Under the pieces are notes generated by a model that had not been told where the DNA came from, ran no database searches, and saw only the letters and a program-made list of their open reading frames with translations. Both the position numbers and the translations under genes were made by a program. From contig OY759767.1 of the NCBI GenBank assembly GCA_963662705.2, forward strand, positions 2,914,001-2,978,000: DNA of 64,000 nt, in the 5' to 3' direction. This DNA is from JAPPHA01 sp963662705 (GTDB taxonomy: Bacteria; Pseudomonadota; Alphaproteobacteria; Rhodobacterales; Rhodobacteraceae). Of the stretch, positions 9,545-18,699 are shown one piece after another. Numbering within the stretch: position 1 is the stretch's first letter; each line of letters starts with the position of its first letter.

Positions 9545-10594
9545 TTGGCCCGTCCCGATCTGACCATCGATCTCAACGCGATCGTCGCCAACTGGCAGGC
9601 TCTGGACCGGATGACCGCCGCGTCGGTCGAAACCGCGGCTGTCGTCAAGGCCGATGGATACGGACTTGGCGCCGATCGTGTCGTCACGAGCCTGCGCCGT
9701 GCGGGTGCGCGATCCTTCTTCGTCGCAATTGCCGAAGAAGGGCCGGCGATCCGCCATGCAGCTGGTCCGGATGCGAAAATTTTTGTCTTTGGCGGCCATA
9801 TGAGCGGAGACGCCCCAATTCTTGCCGGCCACGGGCTCATTCCGCTCCTGAATTCGAGACAGCAGGTAAATCGTCACCTGGCGTCGCTGCCTGACCATCC
9901 GTTCGGCCTCCAGATCGACACGGGAATGAGCCGGTTGGGCATGTCCAGTAGGGAATTTGCCTCCGTCCGACATATGATCGATCCGAGAGGGGCCCGGTTG
10001 GTGATCAGTCACCTTGCGTGCTCGGACGACGAAACCGACAAACGGAATCAGGCTCAGCTTGCGGCATTTCGCGAAATGACTGCAGACTTCCCTGCCCCGC
10101 GTTCGCTGTCCGCGACCGGAGGAATACTGCTCGGTCAGCAGTATCACTTCGACCTGTGCCGGCCAGGAATCGGACTATACGGAGGCGCGCCGTTTCGGAC
10201 CGCCGCACCGGTTGTTTCACTGGATGTCCCCGTGATCCAGACCCGCGAATTGTCGGCCGGAGATTTCGTTGGCTACGGAGCGAACTGGACTGCGAAGAGA
10301 GCAAGCAGGATTGCGACAATTGCCGCCGGATATGCTGACGGGTTGCATCGGGTCATGGGTGGTGGCGGCGCTTTCTCCTGTTGGGTCAGTGACGCCCGCT
10401 GTCCGGTTGTGGGTCGGATTTCGATGGATTTGATCACGATCGACATCACGGACATCGAGGGCACGCCCGAGCGGGTCCAGGTTCTGAACGAACACCAGAC
10501 GATCGACGATCTGGCCGAAGTCGCGGGCACGATCGGATATGAAATCCTCACCACCCTTGGACAACGCTTTCGTCGCAGGTACATAGGTGGCTGA
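9545..10594 (+). CDS. alr: Alanine racemase
   Basis: PLP enzyme making D-alanine for peptidoglycan, 349 residues. The PLP-binding Lys is K35 in VVKADGYGLGA; the second catalytic base is the Tyr of VGYGANW (around residue 242). The C-terminal beta domain includes GRISMDLITID. The start is TTG at 9545, with AAGGA six bases before it; this gives the family N-terminus (PDLTIDLNAIVANW). The stop overlaps the start of the next gene by 8 bases, so translation may be coupled. 9314-9544 holds no gene. Confidence 0.95.
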   Translation: MARPDLTIDLNAIVANWQALDRMTAASVETAAVVKADGYGLGADRVVTSLRRAGARSFFVAIAEEGPAIRHAAGPDAKIFVFGGHMSGDAPILAGHGLIPLLNSRQQVNRHLASLPDHPFGLQIDTGMSRLGMSSREFASVRHMIDPRGARLVISHLACSDDETDKRNQAQLAAFREMTADFPAPRSLSATGGILLGQQYHFDLCRPGIGLYGGAPFRTAAPVVSLDVPVIQTRELSAGDFVGYGANWTAKRASRIATIAAGYADGLHRVMGGGGAFSCWVSDARCPVVGRISMDLITIDITDIEGTPERVQVLNEHQTIDDLAEVAGTIGYEILTTLGQRFRRRYIGG

Positions 10595-11444
10595 TCATGA
10601 CATCGGTTCTGCCCGGGTGCCCGAAAACCAGCGAGTGACTTTCATGATATTGCGATTGGTCCTCTGGATCGGCCTGGTATGTACTTCGGTCGGGAGATCG
10701 ACTCTTGCAATGTGCAGGGCGGTCGGAAGCGTCGCGATATTCTCCGCGAATGCGGTCAGCCACGTCGTGCGTCCGCCTGTCTATGCCCGGGAATTCGGTC
10801 AGCAACTCATCGCCGTGGGTTACTTCAGCCTGCCTGTCGTCGGCCTGACAACCCTGTTCACCGGGGCGGCGCTCGCCCTTCAAATCTTTGCCGGCGGTTC
10901 CCGCTTCAACGCAGAATCCGTCGTTCCCACGATCGTCGCGATCGGAATCATCAGGGAACTCGGACCAGTCATCGGCGGGTTGATGGTCGCTGGCAGGGTC
11001 TCGGCGTCAATTGCGGCCGAGATCGGCACCATGCGGGTGACTGAACAGATCGATGCCCTTGAGACACTGTCGATAAATCCCGTCAAGTACCTGGTCGTTC
11101 CGCGAGTCCTCGCCGGAGTCGTTACCATGCCGGTCCTCGTGTTCATCGGCGATGTCATCGGGATTTTCGGTGGGTTCCTGGTTGGGACGCAAAGGCTTGG
11201 CTTCAACGCGGCCGCCTACATCCACAACACATGGAACTTTCTCGAAGTCGGCGACGTGGCGTCGAGCCTGATCAAGGCGGCCGTGTTCGGATTCATCATC
11301 ACGATGATGGGCTGTTACCATGGATTTCGGTCAGGTCGTGGCGCCAAGGGCGTCGGGCGCGCCACGACAAACGCGGTGGTTGCGGCGTCGGTGCTGATAT
11401 TCGCGGCCAATTATCTTTTGACTGAATTGTTCTTTTCGGCATGA
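10587..11444 (+). CDS. MlaE-family lipid transport ABC permease
   Basis: Integral inner-membrane subunit of a Mla-type phospholipid transporter, 285 residues. Family blocks are GLTTLFTGAALALQ, IRELGPVIGGLMVAGRVSASIAAEIGTMRVTEQIDAL and the C-terminal YHGFRSGRGAKGVGRATTNAVV. The GTG start at 10587 overlaps alr by 8 bases; an in-frame ATG at 10644 is possible and fits the usual family length of about 260. The gene overlaps the ATPase gene by 4 bases. No MlaD-type substrate-binding protein gene adjoins it. Confidence 0.9.
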   Translation: MADHDIGSARVPENQRVTFMILRLVLWIGLVCTSVGRSTLAMCRAVGSVAIFSANAVSHVVRPPVYAREFGQQLIAVGYFSLPVVGLTTLFTGAALALQIFAGGSRFNAESVVPTIVAIGIIRELGPVIGGLMVAGRVSASIAAEIGTMRVTEQIDALETLSINPVKYLVVPRVLAGVVTMPVLVFIGDVIGIFGGFLVGTQRLGFNAAAYIHNTWNFLEVGDVASSLIKAAVFGFIITMMGCYHGFRSGRGAKGVGRATTNAVVAASVLIFAANYLLTELFFSA

Positions 11445-12238
11445 CGATCATTTCCATTGACGGCGTTCACAAGTCCTTCGGAGACAATCGAGTTCTTCGC
11501 GGGATCGATTTGGTCGTCAAGGAGGGCGAGAGCCTGGTCGTTGCGGGTAGATCCGGTAGCGGCAAGTCGGTTTTGCTCAAATGCATTCTCGGACTGGTCA
11601 CGATCGACCAGGGCTCCATCAGGGTCCAAGGGGAACCGCTGACCAACCGGAAACGGACAGAGTTTCTCGAACACTTCGGGATGCTGTTCCAGGGAGGCGC
11701 GCTTTTCGACTCTCTTCCCGTATGGCAGAATGTTGCGTTCCGCTTGTTGCGCGGCAAGCAGAAACGCCACCCCGGCGAAGCCCGTGTAGTCGCGATCGAC
11801 AAACTTGGACGGGTGGGACTGGATCCGGACATCGCCGATCTGTACCCGGCGGAGCTTTCCGGCGGAATGCAGAAGCGGGTCAGCCTGGCCCGTGCGATCG
11901 CGGCTGATCCGAGCGTCATATTCTTTGATGAACCCACGACCGGTCTCGATCCGGTCATGGCAGACGTCATCAATGACCTGATCCGCGGAATTGTTGACGA
12001 ACTTGGAGCGACGGCGGTCACGATCACCCATGACATGTCGTCGGTTCGGGCCATCGGTGATCAGATCGCGATGATTCACGAGGGAACGATCGGCTGGTAC
12101 GGCCCGGTCACCGACATGGACCGTTCCGGCAATCCTCACATGGAAGAGTTTCTCGGGCGCCACCGTCGCGTCGACACGCAGGCTCAAGTCCCGAGGAATG
12201 GGTCCGATCGCCCGAGTGCGCCCGGTCGGGACGGCTGA
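11441..12238 (+). CDS. MlaF-family lipid transport ABC ATPase
   Basis: ATPase partner of the MlaE-like permease, 265 residues. Walker A is GRSGSGKS, the Q-loop lies in MLFQGGALFDSLPVW (an MlaF signature), the ABC signature is LSGGMQKRV and Walker B is VIFFDEPTTGLDP, followed by the His switch TITHDMSS. Its ATG overlaps the permease stop as ATGA, so the two are translated together. Role: retrograde phospholipid traffic keeping the outer membrane asymmetric, by analogy to E. coli MlaFEDB. Confidence 0.92.
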   Translation: MTIISIDGVHKSFGDNRVLRGIDLVVKEGESLVVAGRSGSGKSVLLKCILGLVTIDQGSIRVQGEPLTNRKRTEFLEHFGMLFQGGALFDSLPVWQNVAFRLLRGKQKRHPGEARVVAIDKLGRVGLDPDIADLYPAELSGGMQKRVSLARAIAADPSVIFFDEPTTGLDPVMADVINDLIRGIVDELGATAVTITHDMSSVRAIGDQIAMIHEGTIGWYGPVTDMDRSGNPHMEEFLGRHRRVDTQAQVPRNGSDRPSAPGRDG

Positions 12239-12242
12239 CGCC

Positions 12243-12566
12243 ATGACCATCCTCACCTTGCTGCTCGCGGTTCTCCTCGCCGCATTCATATTCGCCGCGA
12301 CCCTCTTCTCGGCTTCGCAGGTGTACTTTTCCTGGAATCGCAGATGGATCAGCTTGACGCATGCGCTGTCTGTATTCGCGACATTGGTCGGGATGGCGGC
12401 ACTTCATTTCGGATCGGGGGCCCTGTCGGTCGTGGCGGGCTTGCCGTTGCTTGTGTCCTCAAGTGCGGCGTTTTTTCTTGAGAAGCGCTGGAATCGCGTT
12501 TTCCCGCCATTCCAGGCCGGGTTTGCGTCCGTGCTGCTGATGTATCCCGCGCTGGTCGTCGAATAA
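12243..12566 (+). CDS. Small hypothetical membrane protein
   Basis: 107 residues with about three to four hydrophobic segments (LTLLLAVLLAAFIFAATLF; a middle pair; LPLLVSSSAAFFL; a C-terminal segment ending YPALVVE). I do not recognise a family. ATG 12243 is chosen because it follows the mlaF-like stop by 4 bases; an earlier frame-open start would overlap that gene. It sits tightly between the Mla-like pair and radA. Confidence 0.65.
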   Translation: MTILTLLLAVLLAAFIFAATLFSASQVYFSWNRRWISLTHALSVFATLVGMAALHFGSGALSVVAGLPLLVSSSAAFFLEKRWNRVFPPFQAGFASVLLMYPALVVE

Positions 12567-12575
12567 GCATCCATA

Positions 12576-13973
12576 ATGGCGAGACCAGTCACGATATTCG
12601 TCTGCCGTTCATGCGGAGCGACCCACAGCAAATGGAGCGGCCAGTGCGACGCCTGTGGCGAATGGAACATGATCGAGAATTCCGTGTCACTCGACAAATC
12701 GCGCGCGGGCCGGGCGACCGGATTTCGAGCCGTCGACCTGAAGAAACTGTCGGACGAGGACGTCGAGGCCTCGAGAACACTGACCGGAGTTTCCGAACTC
12801 GATCGCGTCTTCGGCGGCGGTATCGTCCAAGCATCCGCAATTCTTCTCGGGGGCGATCCCGGAATCGGCAAGTCGACCCTGCTCCTCCAGGCAGCCGCCC
12901 GCCTCGCCGATAGTGGTACGAACACCGTTTACGTGTCCGGCGAGGAAGCCGCGGCCCAGATCCGCATGCGCGCGCGGCGCCTCGGCCTTGCATCCGCACC
13001 CGTCCGGATCGCTGTCGATACGAGTTTGCGAGACGTCCTGGCGATGCTTGGCCAGGAACGGCCCGATGTCGTGATCATCGATTCGATACAGACGATGTGG
13101 CTTGAAGGAATTGACGCATCACCCGGCTCGATTGGCCAGGTTCGTGCGTCGACGCATGAGCTCGTACATTTCGCCAAGAGTACCGGAACGACGGTCATTC
13201 TCGTCGGCCATGTCACCAAGGACGGCCAGATCGCCGGGCCGCGCGCCATCGAACACATGGTTGACACGGTCCTGTATTTCGAGGGCGACAGGGGTCACCA
13301 TTTCCGCATCCTGCGAGCGGTCAAGAATCGCTTTGGCCCGTCCGACGAAATCGGTGTGTTCGAGATGACCGGGAAGGGTCTGGAGGAGGTCGCCAATCCA
13401 TCCGCCCTGTTTCTGTCCAAACGCGAGTCCGTCACGCCCGGTTCTGCCGTCTTTGCCGGGATCGAGGGATCGAGGCCATTGCTCGTCGAAATACAGGCCC
13501 TGGTCGCGAATTCTCCGCTAGGCTCTCCACGGAGAACCGTCGTTGGTTGGGACGGCGGCCGACTTGCCATGATCCTCGCCGTGCTCGACGCCCGCACCGG
13601 AATTTCGTTTGCCGGCAAGGATGTGTATCTGAACGTGGCCGGGGGTCTGAGGATCACGGATCCGGCAGCTGACCTGGCCGTGGCCGGTGCACTTGTATCT
13701 GCCAATGAGGGGGTAGCGATCGCCGGTTCGGCGGCCTTGTTCGGAGAGGTGAGCCTCTCGGGCGCCCTCAGGCCGGTTGCCCAGGTCGACCCAAGGTTGC
13801 GTGAAGCCCAGAAGCTCGGATTCGACACGGTCTACGCACCGTCACAGAAGAAGATCCGGACGGATTCGGGCCTCGTTATTCGGGAAGTGCTTGAACTTGG
13901 GGAATTTGTGAACGAAATATTGGCGGCCCGGCCATCAACGAGCCGCCCGCCTGACGCACAATCTGGAGACTGA
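12576..13973 (+). CDS. radA: DNA repair protein RadA/Sms
   Basis: RecA-like branch-migration protein, 465 residues. The N-terminal zinc finger is CRSCGATHSKWSGQCDACGEW. Walker A is GGDPGIGKST, and the RadA-specific KNRFG motif is in AVKNRFGPSDEIGVFEM. The C-terminal third is the Lon-like domain (NVAGGLRITDPAADLAVAGALVSA; FGEVSLSGALRPV). It is followed after 4 bases by cvpA. Confidence 0.96.
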   Translation: MARPVTIFVCRSCGATHSKWSGQCDACGEWNMIENSVSLDKSRAGRATGFRAVDLKKLSDEDVEASRTLTGVSELDRVFGGGIVQASAILLGGDPGIGKSTLLLQAAARLADSGTNTVYVSGEEAAAQIRMRARRLGLASAPVRIAVDTSLRDVLAMLGQERPDVVIIDSIQTMWLEGIDASPGSIGQVRASTHELVHFAKSTGTTVILVGHVTKDGQIAGPRAIEHMVDTVLYFEGDRGHHFRILRAVKNRFGPSDEIGVFEMTGKGLEEVANPSALFLSKRESVTPGSAVFAGIEGSRPLLVEIQALVANSPLGSPRRTVVGWDGGRLAMILAVLDARTGISFAGKDVYLNVAGGLRITDPAADLAVAGALVSANEGVAIAGSAALFGEVSLSGALRPVAQVDPRLREAQKLGFDTVYAPSQKKIRTDSGLVIREVLELGEFVNEILAARPSTSRPPDAQSGD

Positions 13974-13977
13974 CCGG

Positions 13978-14670
13978 ATGGAGGAGATCACGATCTTCGA
14001 TGGTATCGTTGCGTTCGTGATGCTGTTTTCAGGGATTCTCGCCTATTCCCGTGGCCTGCTCCGGGAAACTCTGGCGATTGCCGGCTGGATCGTCGCCGCG
14101 ATCGGCGCTTTTTTTATTGCGCCCCTGGCGACACCGCTCGTTTACGAAATTCCGTTTCTGAGCGACATCATCGGGAGTTCCTGCGAACTTTCGATTATCT
14201 CGGCTTTCATTGTCACGTTCATACTTGTTCTCATCGTCGTCTCGGTTCTTGTTCCGGTACTTTCGGGAACCGTGCGCAATTCCGCTCTTGGCGGGATCGA
14301 TCAGATGTTGGGGCTGATGTTCGGGATTCTGCGCGGACTGGTACTCGTACTCGTCGTGCTGATCGTCCACGACCGCCTGGTGCCGAAGGGAGACGGAATC
14401 GACATGATCGAAGACAGCCTGACGAAACAATTTTTGTCGACGAGTCAGGCCGGAATCGAAACCCAGATTCCGAACAACGCGCCGAAGTGGATCATTGACA
14501 GGTTCGATGAACTCATGGTGTCCTGTCGACCTCCGGATCAAACCTCGACGCCGGGTTCGGACACCGTGACCGAAAACGACGAGTCCGCCGGCGGCGATTC
14601 CAAGGCGGCCGAAAGCACATCCGGTACCGGGGACGGCAACACGGACACAGGACAAGGAGCCGGGGAATGA
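13978..14670 (+). CDS. cvpA: CvpA family membrane protein
   Basis: Inner-membrane protein, 230 residues, with four hydrophobic segments in the first 140 residues, starting ITIFDGIVAFVMLFSGILAYSRGLLRE, the CvpA hallmark. The C-terminal about 50 residues are Ser/Thr/Gly/Asp-rich and probably disordered. CvpA is linked to colicin V export in E. coli and sits before purF in many proteobacteria, as here. Start ATG 13978 is 4 bases after radA. Confidence 0.88.
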   Translation: MEEITIFDGIVAFVMLFSGILAYSRGLLRETLAIAGWIVAAIGAFFIAPLATPLVYEIPFLSDIIGSSCELSIISAFIVTFILVLIVVSVLVPVLSGTVRNSALGGIDQMLGLMFGILRGLVLVLVVLIVHDRLVPKGDGIDMIEDSLTKQFLSTSQAGIETQIPNNAPKWIIDRFDELMVSCRPPDQTSTPGSDTVTENDESAGGDSKAAESTSGTGDGNTDTGQGAGE

Positions 14671-14727
14671 AGCGGCGGTGCCGCCCGACAGGTAGTCGGC
14701 GTATCGATTTGAACCGAATGTGTGCCC

Positions 14728-16203
14728 ATGCAACCTGATGCGCCCGCATTTCGTCCGGACCCGTTCGGGTTCGGGAAACCCCGTGAAGAATGCGGAATTT
14801 TCGGCATCACCAACAATCCGGATTCCGCGCAGTTTGTCGCACTCGGACTGCATGCACTTCAGCACAGGGGGCAGGAAGCAGCCGGCATTTGCGCCTTTGA
14901 TTGCACCGAGGGGTTCAACACGATTCGGCGCTTCGGATATGTCCGCGACAACTTCACCAAGTCGTCGGTTATCGATTCCCTTCCCGGAGACCTTTCAATC
15001 GGGCATGTCCGTTATGCGACTACCGGCACGAAAGGTCATACTGCCATTCGAGACGTGCAGCCGTTCTTCGGGGAACTCAGGCACGGCGGCTGCGCCATCG
15101 CGCATAACGGTCACCTGACCAACGCGGATTCACTCCGGCGTTCCCTGATCGGCGACGGCTCCATCTTCCAGTCGTCGTCGGATTCCGAGTGCATCATTCA
15201 CCTGATGGCGCGATCGACGGAACGTTGCATTCTCGGCCAATTGAAGGACGCCCTTCGCCAGGTCGAAGGCGCGTTCTCGGTCATTGCCATGTCGCAGGAC
15301 CACCTGTTCGGAGTGCGGGACCGCTTCGGCATCAGGCCCTTGGTGCTCGGGCACGTGGGCAACAGCCATGTTCTCGCCTCCGAGACATGCGCCCTGGATA
15401 TCATTGGCGCCGATTTCGAACGCGAGATCGAACCTGGAGAACTGGTGGAGATTTCGCCGGAGGGGATTGCAAGCCATTTTCCGTTCAAACCCGCGAACCC
15501 GCGTCCCTGCATCTTCGAGCACGTCTATTTCTCACGCCCGGACAGCGTCTTCGGGGGTCAGTCGGTCTATGAAACCCGCCGTCGGATCGGAGTCGAGCTC
15601 GCGCGCGAAGCACCGGTCGAAGCGGACCTGGTGTGCCCGGTCCCCGACAGCGGGACGCCGGCGGCGATCGGATTTTCCCAGGAAAGCGGAATTCCGTACG
15701 CCTTGGGAATCATCCGGAACCAGTACATCGGCAGGACGTTCATCGAGCCGAGCGAGAGAATCCGCAACATCGGAGTCCGCCTGAAACTCAACGTCAACCG
15801 GGCGCTCATAAGGAAAAAGAGGATCGTCCTGGTCGACGATTCGGTCGTGCGCGGGACAACCTCCCGCAAGATCCGCGAAATGATCGTCGACGCCGGTGCG
15901 AGCGAGGTTCACTACCGTATCGCGTCTCCGCCGACGACCTGGCCCTGTTTTTACGGCGTCGACACGCCCCAGCGCGAAAAGCTGCTGGCGGCAACCATGC
16001 CGGAAGAGGAAATTCGCGAGCATCTGCAGGTGGCGAGCCTCAAGTTCATCTCCCTTGACGGCTTGTACCGCGCGTGCGGCCAGGCATCGGGACGCGACTC
16101 GTCATACCCCGCGTACTGCGATGCCTGTTACTCGGGCGATTATCCCGTCCAGCCGCCGACGACGGCGCTCGTCCCCCAGGATCTTGACGCGGTACCGGCC
16201 TGA
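14728..16203 (+). CDS. purF: Amidophosphoribosyltransferase
   Basis: First committed enzyme of purine synthesis: PRPP plus glutamine to phosphoribosylamine. 491 residues from ATG 14728; GTG 14722 is also in frame. The N-terminal nucleophile is Cys22 in REECGIFGI, so a short propeptide must be removed. The PRPP loop is RIVLVDDSVVRGTTSRKI. Cysteines in PRPCIFEHVYF, TTWPCFYG and YCDACYSGDYP match the positions of the four [4Fe-4S] ligands of the Bacillus subtilis-type enzyme, so this is probably the iron-sulfur form. Confidence 0.95.
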   Translation: MQPDAPAFRPDPFGFGKPREECGIFGITNNPDSAQFVALGLHALQHRGQEAAGICAFDCTEGFNTIRRFGYVRDNFTKSSVIDSLPGDLSIGHVRYATTGTKGHTAIRDVQPFFGELRHGGCAIAHNGHLTNADSLRRSLIGDGSIFQSSSDSECIIHLMARSTERCILGQLKDALRQVEGAFSVIAMSQDHLFGVRDRFGIRPLVLGHVGNSHVLASETCALDIIGADFEREIEPGELVEISPEGIASHFPFKPANPRPCIFEHVYFSRPDSVFGGQSVYETRRRIGVELAREAPVEADLVCPVPDSGTPAAIGFSQESGIPYALGIIRNQYIGRTFIEPSERIRNIGVRLKLNVNRALIRKKRIVLVDDSVVRGTTSRKIREMIVDAGASEVHYRIASPPTTWPCFYGVDTPQREKLLAATMPEEEIREHLQVASLKFISLDGLYRACGQASGRDSSYPAYCDACYSGDYPVQPPTTALVPQDLDAVPA

Positions 16204-16205
16204 GC

Positions 16206-16877
16206 ATGGACGCATTTGAAGGGCGGGTTGCACTGATCACTGGTGCTTCGCGGGGCTTTGGATTCGCCGTGGCCACAGCCTTCGCAAGCCGCGGTACTCA
16301 TGTGATTTCGGTCGGACGAACAGTAGGCGCATTGGAATCCCTGGATGACCGCATTCGGGAATTGGGCGGAAGCACGACCCTTGTGCCGCTCGACATTTGC
16401 GACGCAGACGGAGTCGGACGCCTCTGCAGCGAAATCCGGGAACGGTGGAAACAACTGGATTTCTGGGGTCACACGGCGGTTCATGCTCCCCCACTCTCAC
16501 CAATCGCTCATTCGTTTCAACGCGACTTGACCAAGTGTCTTGAGATCAACGTCGTTGCGGTCGCAGGTTTGATTGGCGCAATCACGCCCATGCTGACGCC
16601 TGCGACAGGGACCGTCGTACATGTTGACGATCAGGTTCACGGTGGAAAGTTTCATGGCGCATATTCGGCGTCAAAGGCAGCACAACGCATTCTGTTCGAA
16701 ACATGGCGAAACGAGGTGGCCTTCGGACATGAGCGTTTGCTGACATTCACTCCTTGTCCAATGCCTACTGGCGTCAGGGCAAGGTTCTATCCGGGCGAGG
16801 ATCAATCTTCACTATACTCTCCTGAACAACAGGCCGAGGAATTGATGTCCCAAATCAACTGCACAACTTCGACTTAA
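16206..16877 (+). CDS. Short-chain dehydrogenase/reductase
   Basis: 223-residue Rossmann protein. Cofactor motif TGASRGFG is at residues about 13-20; the catalytic YxxxK is YSASK. The usual NNAG motif is replaced by HTAVHAPP, as in some divergent SDRs. It begins 2 bases after purF and is probably co-transcribed; an SDR after purF is common in alphaproteobacteria. The substrate is unknown. The 244 bases to the next feature show no gene. Confidence 0.85.
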   Translation: MDAFEGRVALITGASRGFGFAVATAFASRGTHVISVGRTVGALESLDDRIRELGGSTTLVPLDICDADGVGRLCSEIRERWKQLDFWGHTAVHAPPLSPIAHSFQRDLTKCLEINVVAVAGLIGAITPMLTPATGTVVHVDDQVHGGKFHGAYSASKAAQRILFETWRNEVAFGHERLLTFTPCPMPTGVRARFYPGEDQSSLYSPEQQAEELMSQINCTTST

Positions 16878-17121
16878 TTTCTGAAGTTCTTTCCTATCTT
16901 CATTCCCTAGCCTCGATCCCCAACTCAACAGAATAATGTGAAGGAATTGCGCCCTGGCAAGGGGATTTCGCGTCCTGATCGGTGATTTCCGGAGTCCCGG
17001 TATCATATATTATTGACAGTTAGACGGAACTTCATCGCGAAATTTTTGAAAAATCCTTAATCGTCAGCGAGATAGCTGATTTCGGGCGGGACTCGACATG
17101 TAACAGCCCCGACGGGCCTGG

Positions 17122-18343
17122 TCACGAGAGGAATTTGGCGGGTTCGATCTCCAGAAGTTTGAAGGCCCGGCTCTGCAACGGCGTCGGCTGCGTAAACACC
17201 GGAAAATGGTGGTCGGGATTGGATGGAACCGTCGCCTCGTTCAAACTCAGCGTGGCCAGGTCGGCGAGAAGCGTCGTCAGGCTGTGAACCGGCAGCCCGT
17301 CGGAGGTCAGTTTGGTGTCGGCCTTGAGCTTGGCGCTCTCCGAGACCTTTGCAGGCGCCACCGGTGACGTGCGTTGTGCCCGGGCGCCCTCACGATCGTC
17401 ATCCTCGAACAGGAGCGGCGCCAGGCGACGGCGGAGATGCCATTCAACGTAGAAGGCCAGCACGCACAGGAAGACATGCGCCCGGACATGGTCCCCGGAA
17501 TAGACGTGGACCGGCCGGATCTCCAGCCGCGATGCCTTGAGAATTCGAAACGCCCGCTCGACTTGCGCGAGGGACTTGTACGCCTCCACCGCCGCCTCCG
17601 GCCCGATGGCTTCGGGATCAAGGCTGGTGCGGATCACGTAGACACCGTCAAGCCGTGCCTCGGCGGCAATCCGTTCCTGACGCCGGCTCCAGGTGATGGC
17701 GCCGTCGGTGACGGTGATCTCGAAATGCTTCTCCACCTTCCTGCGGTTGGCCTCCCGTCCCACCCTGCGGTTGATGGCCTCCCGGCCCTTCAGCCGCCCC
17801 GCGCGCACCGCCGCCGCAATCGTCTCCAGCGTCTCCTCCGTCGCCAGCAGCAGGTCCTCCCGCTTGCGGGCCCGTTCCTCCCGTAACCGCGGGTTCAGGC
17901 AGACCATCAGCCGCTCGCCGGGAAAGTCCGGGCCGGTGACCTCCGCAACCGCGTCGGGAACCAGGGCCTCGGGGATGAGCGGGGGCGGCTCGTCCTCACC
18001 CGCCGGACGCAGGAGCTTGCGGATGTCCCTGGTCTTGAGGGCCGAGATCCAGTCGAGATCCGCCGGCTCGAGATCCTCGTGGATGCGGGCCGTGGTGATC
18101 ATCCCCCGGTCGCCCACCAGCGCCACATGGTCGACGCCGAAGCGGGTGCGCACCCGATCCACCTGGGACGCCACCGTGGAGGGATCCCCGGTGTTGCCGG
18201 CAAACACCTCCACCGCAACCGGACAGCCGTTCGCGGCACAGAGCAGTCCGTAGGTGATCTGCTGCTTGCCCGTCTTGCCGTCGCGGTTGTGGCCGAAGGC
18301 CGCCAGGGGGCAGCACCGTCCCTCCAGGAAAGAGCTGGAAACA
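17122..18343 (-). pseudogene. IS1634-type transposase, C-terminal part
   Basis: From the interruption the frame reads VSSSFLEGRCCPLAAFGH, then ALVGDRGM (second catalytic Asp), and YKSLAQVERAFRILKAS (catalytic Glu region), ending EPAKFLS. This is the catalytic part of a DDE transposase. The N-terminal part is 4.5 kb away, so no functional protein is expected from the integrated state. An open frame continues upstream to 18414 but is sequence of the inserted element. Confidence 0.88.
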
Positions 18344-18348
18344 TCGTA
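18344..18348. other. Attachment-site core, left end of the serine-recombinase element
   Basis: TCGTA (TACGA on the minus strand), shared with 22804-22808. Left of it is IS1634 transposase sequence; right of it is element sequence. Serine integrases cross over within a short identical core, so this is taken as one hybrid att site. Confidence 0.75.
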
Positions 18349-18356
18349 CGAGTTGC

Positions 18357-18375
18357 CATCTGACTGATCACCTCC
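18357..18375 (-). promoter_or_regulatory. Extended Shine-Dalgarno plus ATG at the element end
   Basis: On the minus strand GGAGGTGATC (18366-18375), a 10-base match to the complement of the 16S rRNA 3' end, precedes ATG (18359-18357). In the integrated state the ATG runs out of frame into the broken transposase. In the excised circle ATG GCA ACT CGT ACG A would continue directly, in frame, into the ORF at 22803-22346, which has no start of its own. Sequence seen; use in the circle is inference. Confidence 0.65.
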
Positions 18376-18699
18376 ATGTTGCAATTCAGGACGGATTCCG
18401 GAAGCGCCCCGCAACCCGTTGACATGATGCTGTTTTCTTCATGTTGCCGCGCTTGAGCGTGAATCGCCGGATCCCGGTTTACAACGTGCAACTGCCGGAA
18501 TGCCCGCGATTGGCTCACATGTTCGCCGGGTCCGGACCCGCCGACCCGGTGCGTCCCCCTCGCTTGAACGCCGGATCCTTGCCGAAAGCCCGCACGACAG
18601 GGGATCCGACGGCGATTCCGCACAGGCAGAGTCGCAAAATCAGCCCCGCAGGCGGGGTTTACGTCATGCAACTCCGGGGCCGCAGCCGTGATCGCCGGG

